Source of the DNA: JAVVHH01 sp964657565
GTDB lineage: Bacteria; Pseudomonadota; Alphaproteobacteria; Acetobacterales; Acetobacteraceae
Assembly: GCA_964657565.1 (NCBI GenBank)
Contig: CAZZVQ010000003.1
Span: forward strand, 36,412 to 100,411
Direction of reading: 5' to 3'
DNA length: 64,000 nt
Part shown: positions 1 to 9,052 of the stretch, piece after piece
Position numbering within the stretch: the first letter of the stretch is position 1
How the letters are laid out: every line of letters starts with the position of its first letter
Translations under genes and position numbers: made by a program
The notes under the pieces: model-generated
Seen by the model: the letters and a program-made list of their open reading frames with translations, nothing else
Databases searched by the model: none
What the model was told of the DNA's origin: nothing

Positions 1-639
1 GCGATTGCCGAGATATTCGAGCGAGGTGAAATGGCCGAGCGCGGTCTCGCGCAATTGGGTATCGGTGACCAAGCGCGGCGCCATCTCGATCTGCGTGAAG
101 CTGCCGTCGGCGAACCGGGCGCGCAGCATCATCGGGCCGGCGCCAGATTGGTCGGCGAGCAGGTGCGACTGCTCGATCATCCAGAAGCCGTAGAGATGGC
201 CGACCGGGGCCGACAGGACCCCTTCGGCATCGGGCCGCCGGCAGCGGGCGATGGAGCGGCTGTTCCAGCCTTCCTGGTTCTGGATGGCCGAGAGGCTCAG
301 CAGCGGGTTGGATCGGTCGTCGCTCCAGCCGACCACGAACACGACGCCGCTCTCGGACACCAGCAGCGCCTCGACGTTGAACGAGAGCTGGGCGTGGGCG
401 GGTCGTTCGTCACAATTGCCCGCCAGGATGCGGATATAATGAGCGGTCTCGAGCCGCCGCTCGGCCCGGCCGACCCGGGCGTAATGGTCGAGCGCGGTTT
501 CCGCCACGCCAGTGCCGATGGCCGCCTCGACGTCACGATACGCCAGCCGGTAGGCGACCTCGCTGAACTCGACGATCCCCGACGCCGGGCTCTTCCACGA
601 GGCAGGCTCGGTAAAACCCAGGCTCTCGAAATCATCCAT
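1..639 (-). CDS. Partial glycan-associated protein with Y-x-D-V repeat, cut by window start
   Basis: The minus-strand frame from the ATG at 637-639 stays open for 213 codons to base 1, so the C-terminus lies outside the window. Residues about 25-60 contain one copy of a short motif (Y-R-D-V-x-x-A-I-x-x-G then A-L-D-H-Y-x-x-x-G-x-x-E-R-R) that also occurs twice in the gene immediately upstream. Residues about 85 onwards form a beta-rich-looking domain of the sort that I recall beside or within alphaproteobacterial glycosyltransferases; I infer that a catalytic domain may follow beyond the edge. Only 4 bases separate it from the upstream stop, so the two are very probably co-transcribed. Function is unknown. 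Confidence 0.75.
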   Translation of the reverse strand, partial: MDDFESLGFTEPASWKSPASGIVEFSEVAYRLAYRDVEAAIGTGVAETALDHYARVGRAERRLETAHYIRILAGNCDERPAHAQLSFNVEALLVSESGVVFVVGWSDDRSNPLLSLSAIQNQEGWNSRSIARCRRPDAEGVLSAPVGHLYGFWMIEQSHLLADQSGAGPMMLRARFADGSFTQIEMAPRLVTDTQLRETALGHFTSLEYLGNR

Positions 640-643
640 TCAG

Positions 644-1099
644 CTACATCTGACCACGATACTCATCGGCATTCCAGTGAGCTGGATCGGTTGTTTTGCG
701 CAGCGCGAACCCCGGATACGGATGCCGCCCCTCGCGAAAACCGACAGCTTCGAAGTGCTCTTGGGCGGAAGAGAATACGTTCTGTGTCAACGCCATATGA
801 ACGTCGTTGTATTGGGTCGCATACCACGCGGCATCGACTTCGATCGGATAGGGCATTCGATGCTCGAAATAGCCGAAGAAGCAGTAATGTTCGAGGGCGC
901 TTGCGACTAATCCGCTTCGGATGGCATCGGCGACATCGGGGTATTTGTCCAGATACCAATCCTCGCGGACGCAGACCTCGCCGACCTTTGAGGCGAATAC
1001 CGCGATCCAGTAGTCTTTTTCGATCGCGACGTAATTGGATTTGACTGAAGGGAGCACCTTCCTGAGGTTTAGAAGTGTCGCGTATGTTTCAAAAGGCAT
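644..1099 (-). CDS. Small protein with two Y-x-D-V / H-Y-x-x-x-G repeats
   Basis: 151 residues, no signal peptide. Two consecutive copies of a roughly 45-residue repeat can be seen: one starts W-Y-L-D-K-Y-P-D-V and closes H-Y-C-F-F-G-Y-F-E-H-R, the other starts W-Y-A-T-Q-Y-N-D-V and closes H-F-E-A-V-G-F-R-E-G-R. The downstream gene (1-639) carries a third copy. Such repeats are common in glycosyltransferase-associated proteins of Rhodospirillales, but I know of no assigned activity. The ATG is the first possible start because an in-frame TGA lies two codons upstream. The region 1100-1338 separates it from the divergent signalling gene and presumably holds both promoters. Confidence 0.75.
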   Translation of the reverse strand: MPFETYATLLNLRKVLPSVKSNYVAIEKDYWIAVFASKVGEVCVREDWYLDKYPDVADAIRSGLVASALEHYCFFGYFEHRMPYPIEVDAAWYATQYNDVHMALTQNVFSSAQEHFEAVGFREGRHPYPGFALRKTTDPAHWNADEYRGQM

Positions 1100-1338
1100 C
1101 GCTCATCGTTCCAGCTCTGCTCGATCGTCAGTCTCATAACCGGCAGCAATGTCTCTTGCCAGACCTGCATCCATCGCGTCCTCCAGGATCGGCATCGTGA
1201 GGTCCACGCCGTCGCGGATGCTCACCGACCCTCTGTGAGCGATCGAGCTTGCTTTTGGCCACCTCCGCGGCGCTAACCCTGCTAAGTAATAATTGAGCCG
1301 CTCGTCAAAATGGTAAGCCGCAAAAGAACTGGACTTTG

Positions 1339-4300
1339 ATGCCGGAGACGACCCTCCATTCCAAAGTCCAACCCGGTATCCCGGTTCCGGGCACTCCACA
1401 TCCCGCCTTGGTCACGGTTGTCGCGATCGGAGCGTCGGCAGGCGGGCTCGAGGCGAGCACGAAGCTCGTGCGGGGCCTGCCTGACGGGAACGGCATGGCG
1501 TTCATCCTGGTGCAGCACCTGGATCCGACCCACCGCAGCATGCTGGTCGACCTTCTCGCCCCACACACCGCCATGCCGGTGATCGAGGCCCTGAACGGCA
1601 TCATGCTCGAGCCTGACCACCTCTATGTTATCCCGCCAGGCGCCTATCTTTCTGCGTCTGGGGACGCACTGCGCCTCTCCAAGGTCCCGCCCGGCCCGGG
1701 CACGCGCCTTCCGTTCGACTTTCTGCTTCGATCGCTCGCTGAAGGGTATGGCAATCGGGCGGTTTGCGTCGTCCTATCTGGGACGGGGGCGGATGGCGCG
1801 CTTGGGCTCGTCGCGATCAAGGAGCGCGGCGGACTCGTGATCGTTCAGGATCCCGACGAGGCGGAGTACGATGAAATGCCGCGGAGCGCCATCGCGACCG
1901 GCGTCGTGGACATGGTGCTCGCCGTGAACGACATTTCAGACGCGCTGGCCACGCACCCCCATCCGGTCGCGGACGGCCGGGCGGACGAGCCAGCGGCGGC
2001 AGACCCGGAGCAGAGATCGTTCCTGGCGATTATCGAGCTCCTGCGGACCACGACGCCGCATGACTTCACGCTCTATAAGCCGGGAACCCTGCAACGCCGG
2101 ATCGAGCGACGGATGGCGATGGCTGGGGCGGCCGATCTGAGCCACTACCTGGTTCGGCTGCAAGGCGACCCGGAGGAGGCGGGCCGGGTTGCCGACGACC
2201 TGCTGATCAACGTGACCAGCTTCTTCCGCGACCCCGAGGTATTCGCGCGGTTGGAGGCCGACATCATCCCCGGCCTGATCCGAGATCATGCTGCGAGCCA
2301 GCCCCTGCGCATCTGGATTGCCGGTTGCAGCACGGGTGAGGAGACATGGTCGCTTGCCATGCTGTTCCGCGAGCAGCTCGAGGCGTTGCAATCCTCCATC
2401 AAGCTGCAGGTCTTCGCATCGGACGTGGACGCTGATGCCGTGGCGCAGGCCCGGGCCGGGCGCTACCCTGAAACGATCGCGACCGACGTGTCGCAAGCCC
2501 GGCTCGCCCGGTTCTTCAGCCACGACGAGCACGGCTACAACGTGGGGCCGGAGTTGCGCGCCATGGTGGTGTTTACCGTCCAGGACGTGTTGGCCGATCC
2601 GCCGTTCTCCCGGCTCGATTTCATCTCCTGCCGCAACCTTCTGATCTACCTGCGCCGGGACGCGCAGGCTCGCGTATTGTCGTTGTTCGACTTCGCGCTC
2701 CGGGAAGGCGGTATCCTGCTCCTCGGCGCCGCCGAGACGCCGGGCAAGGATGAAGGCCGGTTCCAGTTGATCGGCAAGCAGGAGCGGCTGTACCGCCGGA
2801 TCGGCGTCGGCCGGCCCAATCGCGTGGGGTTTCCAATTTCGGCCGGCCGTCTGCTTGTCGCGCCCGCGCCCGCCCGGGCGGGCACGGGCCAGATGGCGCT
2901 CGCTGAGCTCGGGCAGCGGCTGGTTCTTGATGCCTATGCCCCGGCCGCGATCCTCGTCAACAGCCGCAACGAATGCCTCTACTCGCTGGGACCCATCGAT
3001 CGCTACCTGCGAGTGGCGGCCGGAAGTGCCACGCAGGACGTGCTGACCATGGCGCGGGACGGCGTCCGATCGAGGCTCCGGGCCGCGCTCCGCAAGGCAA
3101 GCCAGTCGGTTGGCCTGGTCACCAGCCGGGCCACACTGGGCGACGATGCCCGGTTCCGGTTCGACATCGAGGTGCGGGCCATCGTCGGCGGGGGCGAGGC
3201 CACGCGGCTGATCTGCTTCGTGGAACGCCCGCTCACGGTGGACCCGAAGCACGTTGTCAGGCCGGGTGTCGAACCCCAGATCGCCGAACTGGAGCGCGAG
3301 GTGGCGGATCTGCGGGCCGAGCTGGCGGAAACCTTCCGCAGCTCGGAGGCCTCGGGCGAAGAGCAGCGGGCGCTGAACGAGGAGGCGCTTTCGGCCAACG
3401 AGGAATACCAGTCCACCAACGAGGAATTGCTGACGTCCAAGGAAGAGCTGCAATCGCTCAACGAGGAGCTGTCGGCGCTCAACAGCCAATTGCAGGAGAC
3501 CCTGGAGCGGCAGCGAACGACGTCCAACGACATGCAGAACGTGCTCTACAGCACCGATGTCGCCACCCTGTTTCTCGACCGGGAAATGAACATCCGCTTC
3601 TTCACGCCGGCGACGCGGTCGCTGTTCAACGTCATTCCTGGCGACGTCGGACGTCCGCTCGCCGACCTCGTCTCGCTGGCGACGGATACGGCGCTCGCCG
3701 GGGACGCGGCCGACGTGCTGCGTGACTTGGTGCCCGTGGAACGCGAGATCGAGGCGAACGGCGCCTGGTTCATCCGCCGGGTGCTGCCGTACCGCACCGA
3801 CGACCAGGGCGTGGAAGGCGTGGTGATCACCTTCACGAACGTCACCGAGCGCAAGTATGCCGCGCGTGCGTTGGAGGCGGCCAAGCAGGAAGCGGATCGG
3901 GCCAACGCCGCCAAGTCGCGCTTCCTCGCGGCCGCAAGCCACGATCTGCGCCAGCCGCTGCAGACGCTGGCGCTGCTGCAAGGATTGTTGGCCAAGGTCG
4001 TTGCGGAACCGGCTGGGCAGGAGCTTGTCACCCGCCTGGACGACACGCTGGGCGCGATGTCGGTGATGCTGGACACCGTGCTCGACACGAACCAGATCGA
4101 TGCCGGGGTGGTCAGCGCGGAGATCGTGACGTTCCCGATCGCGGGCATGCTCGCGAAGTTACGCGACGAATATGTGTATCAGGCCCAAGCGGAAGGGCTG
4201 TCGTGGCGCGTCGTGCAGAGCAGCCTGTGGATCACCAGCGATCGGCGGCTGCTGGAGCAGATGGTGCGCAACCTGGTGTCGAATGCGCTGAAATACACGC

Positions 4301-5697
4301 CGCGTGGAAAGGTCCTGCTCGGTTGCAAGCGGCAGGGCGGAACGCTCCGGATCGAGGTATGGGACACCGGGATCGGCATTCCTGAGGACAAGCTCGACGA
4401 TATCTTCGAGGAGTATTGCCAGCTCGACAATGCAGCGCGGGACCGTAAGAGAGGCCTGGGCCTAGGGCTTGCCATCGTCCAGCGGCTCGGCGGCCTGCTC
4501 GGACACAAGGTCAGCGTGCGCTCGCGCCAGGGTGCAGGGTCGGTGTTCAGCATCGAGGTGGCGCTCGGGACGGCCGGCGCGCCGGAGTTCGCTGCCATGG
4601 CGGCGCCATCCCCGGCGGTGACGGGGCGCACCGGAACCATTCTCATCGTCGAGGATGAGCCGGAAGTTCGCAACCTCCTCGAGCAGTTCCTGCATGGCGA
4701 GGGCCATCGTGTGTTTGCCGTCGCCGATGGGCCTGCGGCACTCGCGCTGGTGGCGACCGGCCAGGCAGCGCCCGATCTCCTCCTCACCGATTACAACCTT
4801 CCAGGCGGCCTGAACGGATTGGAGCTGGCAGCTCGGCTGCGCCGCGACCGCGTCTCCCCGCTCTGCGTGATCATCTTGACCGGGGACGTCTCCGCCCCCG
4901 CGCTGCACGAGGCTGCACGGCAGGATTGCATTGCGCTTAGCAAACCGGTCAAGCTCGACGCCCTGACCAAAGCCTTGCAAGACTTGCTGTTGCCGGCGCG
5001 GGCGCCCGCCTCCGGGGACCCTCGGAAGCACTCCGAGTCCGGCTCTCCCGTGATCTTCATCGTCGATGACGCCGCCAGCGTCCGTACGAGCGTGCGCACT
5101 CTGCTCGAAGCCGAGGGCCGGACCGTGGAAGATCATGGCTCGTCCGAATCGTTCCTGGATGCTTACCACCCGGGCCGCGGTGCGTGCCTGCTGCTCGACG
5201 CGACCTTGCCCGGGCTCAGTGGACTCGACTTGCTGCGCAAGCTGCGCGAAGCCGGCGACCGGATCCCCACGATCCTGATCACGGGCCACGGAGACGTGCA
5301 CATGGCGGTCGAGGCGATGCGGGCGGGCGCCTCGGATTTCATCGAAAAGCCGGTGGGGCGGACCGAGCTGCTCGCGAGCCTGGAGCGGGCGTTGGATCAG
5401 TCGAGCGACTCGGAGACGCTATCATCGTGGCGTGCAACCGCGGCGCAGGCTGTGAAGAGCCTCACCAACCGTCAGCGCCAGATCATGACCATGATCATCG
5501 CGGGCCATCCGAGCAAGAACATCGCCGCCGACCTCGGCATCAGCCAGCGCACCGTCGAGAACCATCGTGCGGCGATCATGCAGCGGACCAACTCCAAGTC
5601 ACTACCCGCCTTGACCCGCCTTGCTCTTGCCGCTGCCTGGACGGGCTCTGACGGGTCGCTGGTGGCGGCCGGGCCTGCGGCTAAGACAGCGCGCTGA
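1339..5697 (+). CDS. CheB-CheR-PAS hybrid histidine kinase with two receiver domains and a LuxR-type HTH
   Basis: 1452 residues. In order: CheB methylesterase-like domain (about 25-200) with the GASAGG serine (S33), H60 and D152 catalytic triad positions; CheR methyltransferase-like domain (about 225-490) with the RIWIAGCSTGEE SAM motif; a coiled linker rich in N-E-E repeats (about 650-725); a PAS domain (about 735-850); HisKA with H868 in ASHDLRQP; HATPase with N and G boxes (about 970-1085); receiver 1 with phospho-acceptor D1151; receiver 2 with D1287 and a FixJ-like GHGDVHMAVEAMRAGA stretch; and a C-terminal LuxR/FixJ HTH (about 1375-1440). It thus carries an entire phosphorelay and its DNA-binding output in one chain. 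ATG 1339 follows an in-frame TTG at 1336; either could initiate. The signal sensed is unknown. Confidence 0.93.
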   Translation: MPETTLHSKVQPGIPVPGTPHPALVTVVAIGASAGGLEASTKLVRGLPDGNGMAFILVQHLDPTHRSMLVDLLAPHTAMPVIEALNGIMLEPDHLYVIPPGAYLSASGDALRLSKVPPGPGTRLPFDFLLRSLAEGYGNRAVCVVLSGTGADGALGLVAIKERGGLVIVQDPDEAEYDEMPRSAIATGVVDMVLAVNDISDALATHPHPVADGRADEPAAADPEQRSFLAIIELLRTTTPHDFTLYKPGTLQRRIERRMAMAGAADLSHYLVRLQGDPEEAGRVADDLLINVTSFFRDPEVFARLEADIIPGLIRDHAASQPLRIWIAGCSTGEETWSLAMLFREQLEALQSSIKLQVFASDVDADAVAQARAGRYPETIATDVSQARLARFFSHDEHGYNVGPELRAMVVFTVQDVLADPPFSRLDFISCRNLLIYLRRDAQARVLSLFDFALREGGILLLGAAETPGKDEGRFQLIGKQERLYRRIGVGRPNRVGFPISAGRLLVAPAPARAGTGQMALAELGQRLVLDAYAPAAILVNSRNECLYSLGPIDRYLRVAAGSATQDVLTMARDGVRSRLRAALRKASQSVGLVTSRATLGDDARFRFDIEVRAIVGGGEATRLICFVERPLTVDPKHVVRPGVEPQIAELEREVADLRAELAETFRSSEASGEEQRALNEEALSANEEYQSTNEELLTSKEELQSLNEELSALNSQLQETLERQRTTSNDMQNVLYSTDVATLFLDREMNIRFFTPATRSLFNVIPGDVGRPLADLVSLATDTALAGDAADVLRDLVPVEREIEANGAWFIRRVLPYRTDDQGVEGVVITFTNVTERKYAARALEAAKQEADRANAAKSRFLAAASHDLRQPLQTLALLQGLLAKVVAEPAGQELVTRLDDTLGAMSVMLDTVLDTNQIDAGVVSAEIVTFPIAGMLAKLRDEYVYQAQAEGLSWRVVQSSLWITSDRRLLEQMVRNLVSNALKYTPRGKVLLGCKRQGGTLRIEVWDTGIGIPEDKLDDIFEEYCQLDNAARDRKRGLGLGLAIVQRLGGLLGHKVSVRSRQGAGSVFSIEVALGTAGAPEFAAMAAPSPAVTGRTGTILIVEDEPEVRNLLEQFLHGEGHRVFAVADGPAALALVATGQAAPDLLLTDYNLPGGLNGLELAARLRRDRVSPLCVIILTGDVSAPALHEAARQDCIALSKPVKLDALTKALQDLLLPARAPASGDPRKHSESGSPVIFIVDDAASVRTSVRTLLEAEGRTVEDHGSSESFLDAYHPGRGACLLLDATLPGLSGLDLLRKLREAGDRIPTILITGHGDVHMAVEAMRAGASDFIEKPVGRTELLASLERALDQSSDSETLSSWRATAAQAVKSLTNRQRQIMTMIIAGHPSKNIAADLGISQRTVENHRAAIMQRTNSKSLPALTRLALAAAWTGSDGSLVAAGPAAKTAR

Positions 5698-5875
5698 TAG
5701 CACCGGGCTCGACACTACGCCGCTGGCCGAGCCGATCGTTTCGGTGGTCTCTGGCTTGGCGAAGATGACGCAGACGCAGGTAGGCGCTCAGCCAAACCCC
5801 AAGGCCGTCCTGCCAGGGACCCAGGTCAGACAAACACTCATCTGCATCGGCATTGATTTCCGAAGCACGGTCCAT
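5681..5875 (-). CDS. Possible small hypothetical protein
   Basis: 64-codon frame starting at the ATG at 5873-5875, preceded (in its own sense) by GGGAGC about 7 bases upstream, an acceptable ribosome binding site. It overlaps the last 17 bases of the convergent signalling gene. The N-terminus is acidic and the C-terminus is arginine-rich. I do not recognise it. It is listed because of the ribosome binding site; it could equally be a chance frame. Confidence 0.3.
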   Translation of the reverse strand: MDRASEINADADECLSDLGPWQDGLGVWLSAYLRLRHLRQARDHRNDRLGQRRSVEPGAISALS

Positions 5876-6952
5876 GCGCGTTGCTCCCGGCTGAGTAGAT
5901 GACCTGTGGTGGCGCAGCGCATCGCCCGGCGCGGCCCGGCATGCAGATCAGGCGCCCGAAGACGACTGGTCATGCACATTGTTCTTCCATTTTGTGGTCG
6001 TGTTAGACAGTTCTCCACCAGGCCTGATGCCGATTAGATCGTTGCTTCCCTAAACTTGGCCGCCCATTCTAGGAGCTGTCCGATAGTGTTAGAGTACTTT
6101 GCTACGATGTAGGAAATGCTGACACCTTCGGAAAACACCTATTGGCCGGCTCCCACGTAGGTAGTTTCCGAGGCTCTCCTTCCGCCATCCGAGAATGGCA
6201 CAGCTAGCGCTGCGCCTTTCAAGCTTTGAGAGAGCTCTTGTTGCGCTGTCCGCAATGGCTGGATCTAGGTGGAAGAAAGAGACCAAATCGATGGTTGCTC
6301 ATAGTGCGAGACACAGCCAGGCAAGTTTCACGGGCGTGTGCATTGTCCTCACCGGCTTCCCAGAACGGGTTCATCGGGTCGTTGACGTGCTGGAGCACGT
6401 CATGCCCGGTGGATTTGCTTGGAGCGAGTACGCGGAGCTGCTGGGCCAGGGCGCCATAACTCTCGAAGGCCACGGTATACCGCCGGATGTCGATCCGAGC
6501 CAGATGCGCGTTCAGGTACTCCTCTAAGCTGTGGTGGCATGGCATGCGCCTTGCCATTCTTCTCGCGCAGGCGAACCCCCATAGCCGGCGGTTTTGGGCA
6601 AAACACGTCCTTACAAAAAACCGTCAACCTTCCAGCTTCGTCAGCGTCCTGAGGCGCTCAATCAGGGCCGCCCCCTCGGCGGTGCCAGGGTCGAGGGCAT
6701 TGGCAGCGAGGGCAAGCTTCTGAGACGGGAATCGAGCAAACAGGCCGGAGGCTCCGAAGCAATAAGTGCAATTGGACTAACCCGCTCCGCGGGAGTCACG
6801 TGTTTTGACTGCGGTGCACTGAACGGAGCCCTCTGAGGTCGCGTGTCCCTCGCCGAGGTGGCTGGCAGTCGTTCTTTGTTCATCTGACAGCCCCGTTTGC
6901 AGGACCTTGGCGTCGCGCACCGTCGCGCGTCACTCCAGCATGGGAGCCACCA
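5876..6952. other. Intergenic stretch with no supported gene
   Basis: About 1.1 kb between the signalling gene and the IS91-like element. Two mutually antisense frames of about 110 codons exist (6195-6527 plus, 6219-6557 minus), as well as several shorter ones, but none shows a recognisable domain or a clear ribosome binding site. Base composition is lower in GC than in the neighbouring coding DNA. I read this as degraded or non-coding accessory sequence, part of which may belong to the left end of the IS91-like element. Confidence 0.5.
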
Positions 6953-7834
6953 ATGACCCCGCTTCGCCAACGCATGACCGAGGACATGCAACTCCGCGGC
7001 CTCTCACTGCATACGCAACGAGCCTACCTCCAGTACATCGCCATGTTCGCCCAAAATTTCCGCAAGTCGCCGGAGCTTCTGGGCCCTCCTGAGATCCGAG
7101 CCTTCCAACTCTATCTGACCCAGGAGTGACAGCTCGCGCCGAGTTCGATTGGCGTCGCCGTCGCGGCGCTGCGGTTCCTCTACAAAACCACCCTCAAGCG
7201 CGGCTGGAACCTCGACGACGTGCTCCCGTTCGGCGCTCGCAGGCCACAGAACCTTCCGGTGGTGATGAGCCCGGCCGAAGTCGCTCGCTTCCTCGACGCC
7301 GTTGAGAGCCTCAAGCAGCGCGCCATCCTGACCGTCTGCTATGCCGCCGGGCTGCGCGTCTCGGAGGCGGTGCGGCTGAAGCCCCGTTCGATCGACAGCG
7401 AACGCATGGTGATCCGCGTCGAGCAGGGCAAAGGGCGCAAGGACCGCTACGTTATGCTCTCGCCCACACTGCTCGACCTGCTCCGCGAATACTGGGACGC
7501 CGCCCGTCCCAAGGAGTGGCTGTTCCCCGGCGACGCGGCCGAACGACCGATCACCCCGTCGGCCGTCGAGGACACCTGTCGCATCACGCGGCGTCAGCAC
7601 AGGATCGACAAACCGGTGACGCCGCACTCGTTGCGCCACGCTTTTGCCGTGCACCTGCTCGAGAGCGGCACGGATGTGCGCACCATCCAACTGCTGCTCG
7701 GCCACCGCAGCCTGAACACCACTGCCCGATACCTGCGGCTGGCGACCAATAAGGTCTGCGCCACCGCCAGCCCGCTGGACGGACTGCGAGCACCATCGCC
7801 TCCAGCGGGAGAGGCCGCGCCAGCGCCCGCCTGA
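6953..7834 (+). pseudogene. Tyrosine recombinase (phage-type integrase) with an in-frame TGA
   Basis: The ATG at 6953 opens a frame reading through an N-terminal SAM-like core-binding domain; it meets TGA at 7127-7129 (after 58 codons) and continues without any other stop to 7834 in the same frame. The C-terminal part carries the recombinase catalytic residues: R in AAGLRVSEAVRLK, K in GKGRKDRY, H-x-x-R in PHSLRHAF, H in LLGHRSLNTT and the tyrosine in TTARYLRL. The intact length would be 293 residues. A single substitution explains the stop, so this is a recent nonsense pseudogene, unless the TGA is read through or the 7220-7834 part is made from an internal start. Confidence 0.85.
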
Positions 7835-7846
7835 AACCCGGCTGCC

Positions 7847-9052
7847 ATGGCCGGCAACACGCCAGAAGTGGCGGATGTGTTCCGCCGCTATGGCGACGCA
7901 TATCGGGCGCTGCACGGTGGGTCGATGTCCACCGTGCAGCGCCACGCGATGCGTGCGATCGAGTTGTGCCGGACCGCAGCGCTCGGCGGCCATGTCGAGC
8001 GCTGCGACGGCTGCGGGCACCAGCGCGTCGCGTACAACTCGTGTCGTAATCGAAATTGCCCTAAGTGCCAGTCGCTCGCGCGCGCCCAGTGGCTGGCCGA
8101 CCGGCAAGCCGAGCTGCTCGACGTGCCCTACTTCCACGTCGTGTTCACCGTGCCAGACGAAGTTGCCGTTATCGCCTTTCAGAACAAGCCGGTCGTCTAC
8201 GACATCCTGTTCCGCGCCGCCGCCGAGACCCTGCGCCGTATCGCCTCCGACCCGGCGCACCTCGGCGCCGAGATCGGCTTCCTCGCTGTGCTGCACACGT
8301 GGGGGCAAAATCTGATGCACCATCCGCATCTGCACTTCCTTGTCCCCGGCGGCGGGATCTCGCCGGACGGCAATCGCTGGATTGCCTGCCGCCCGCGCTT
8401 CTTCCTGCCGGTCCGGGTGCTGTCGCGGCTGTTCCGAGGTCTGTTCCTGCACGAGTTGGAGAAGGCGTTCACCGCCGGGCGGCTGCGTTTCTTCTCGAGC
8501 TTGTTGCCGCTGCAGGAGCGGACGGCGTTCCTGCGGCACTTGGCGCCGGCGCGCAAGGCAGAATGGGTGGTCTACGCCAAGCGGCCGTTCGCCGGCCCGC
8601 AACAGGTCCTCACCTATGTCGGCCGCTACACCCACCGCATCGCCATCGCCAATAGCCGGCTACTCTCCATCGACGACGGCAAGGTCCGCTTCCGCTGGAA
8701 AGACTATCGGCGTGGCAATCCGCACGGCGCGATGACGTTGACCGCCGACGAGTTCATCCGACGCTTCCTGATCCACGTGCTGCCAGACGGCTTTCACCGC
8801 ATCCGCTACTTCGGCTTCCTCTGCAATCATCAACGTGAGCGCAAGCTCGCCCGCTGCCGCGAACTGCTCGGCATGAAGCCGCCTGACTCAGCCGAACCGA
8901 CATCCGCCACCCCGGCCGACTACCGTGCGCTCCATCAATCCCTGACGGGCATATCACTGACAAGCTGTCCGGCCTGCGGCCACGGGCACATGCTGGTCAT
9001 CGACGTTCTGGCACGGCCCGAAAAGCCCCAATGGATTTGCGACACCTCATGA
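7847..9052 (+). CDS. tnpA: IS91-family (Y2 HUH) transposase
   Basis: 401 residues, the usual length for the family. The N-terminus has a cysteine cluster zinc-binding motif (C-D-G-C-G-H then S-C-R-N-R-N-C-P-K-C-Q). The HUH metal-binding motif is visible as HHPHLHFLVPGG, and the nicking tyrosines as Y-V-G-R-Y-T-H-R. A second small cysteine pair (C-P-A-C-G-H-G-H) lies near the C-terminus. The gene looks intact and would catalyse rolling-circle, one-ended transposition at oriIS. It starts 12 bases after the broken recombinase, so the pair was probably one transcription unit. Confidence 0.93.
   Translation: MAGNTPEVADVFRRYGDAYRALHGGSMSTVQRHAMRAIELCRTAALGGHVERCDGCGHQRVAYNSCRNRNCPKCQSLARAQWLADRQAELLDVPYFHVVFTVPDEVAVIAFQNKPVVYDILFRAAAETLRRIASDPAHLGAEIGFLAVLHTWGQNLMHHPHLHFLVPGGGISPDGNRWIACRPRFFLPVRVLSRLFRGLFLHELEKAFTAGRLRFFSSLLPLQERTAFLRHLAPARKAEWVVYAKRPFAGPQQVLTYVGRYTHRIAIANSRLLSIDDGKVRFRWKDYRRGNPHGAMTLTADEFIRRFLIHVLPDGFHRIRYFGFLCNHQRERKLARCRELLGMKPPDSAEPTSATPADYRALHQSLTGISLTSCPACGHGHMLVIDVLARPEKPQWICDTS

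Larger units (their letters stand above)
6953..9052 (+). mobile_element. IS91-like element: tyrosine recombinase plus HUH transposase (minimal extent)
   Basis: The element is defined here only by its two adjacent genes, a phage-type integrase (broken) and an IS91/IS801-type transposase 12 bases downstream. This pairing recurs in alphaproteobacterial IS91-family elements. IS91 relatives transpose by rolling circle, have no terminal inverted repeats and leave no target duplication, so I could not place oriIS or terIS by eye. The true ends probably lie somewhat outside these coordinates, in 6560-6952 and 9053-9400. Confidence 0.75.

Noticed and set aside
1103..1399. 98-codon minus-strand frame between the repeat protein and the kinase
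   Set aside because: Overlaps the kinase start, no domain, no ribosome binding site; a chance frame in the divergent promoter region.
1936..3981. 681-codon minus-strand frame opposite the hybrid kinase
   Set aside because: Arginine/histidine/glycine-rich with no domain; a shadow caused by GC-rich third positions of the clearly coding plus strand.
6195..6557. Opposing frames of about 110 codons at 6195-6527 (+) and 6219-6557 (-)
   Set aside because: They exclude one another, neither has a recognisable fold or good ribosome binding site, so I kept the stretch as unassigned.
6591..6604. GTTTT-GGGC-AAAAC hairpin as a terminator
   Set aside because: Only a 5-base AT stem and no T-tract follows.
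7004..8635. 543-codon minus-strand frame opposite the integrase and IS91 transposase
   Set aside because: Antisense shadow; the plus strand carries recognisable catalytic motifs throughout.
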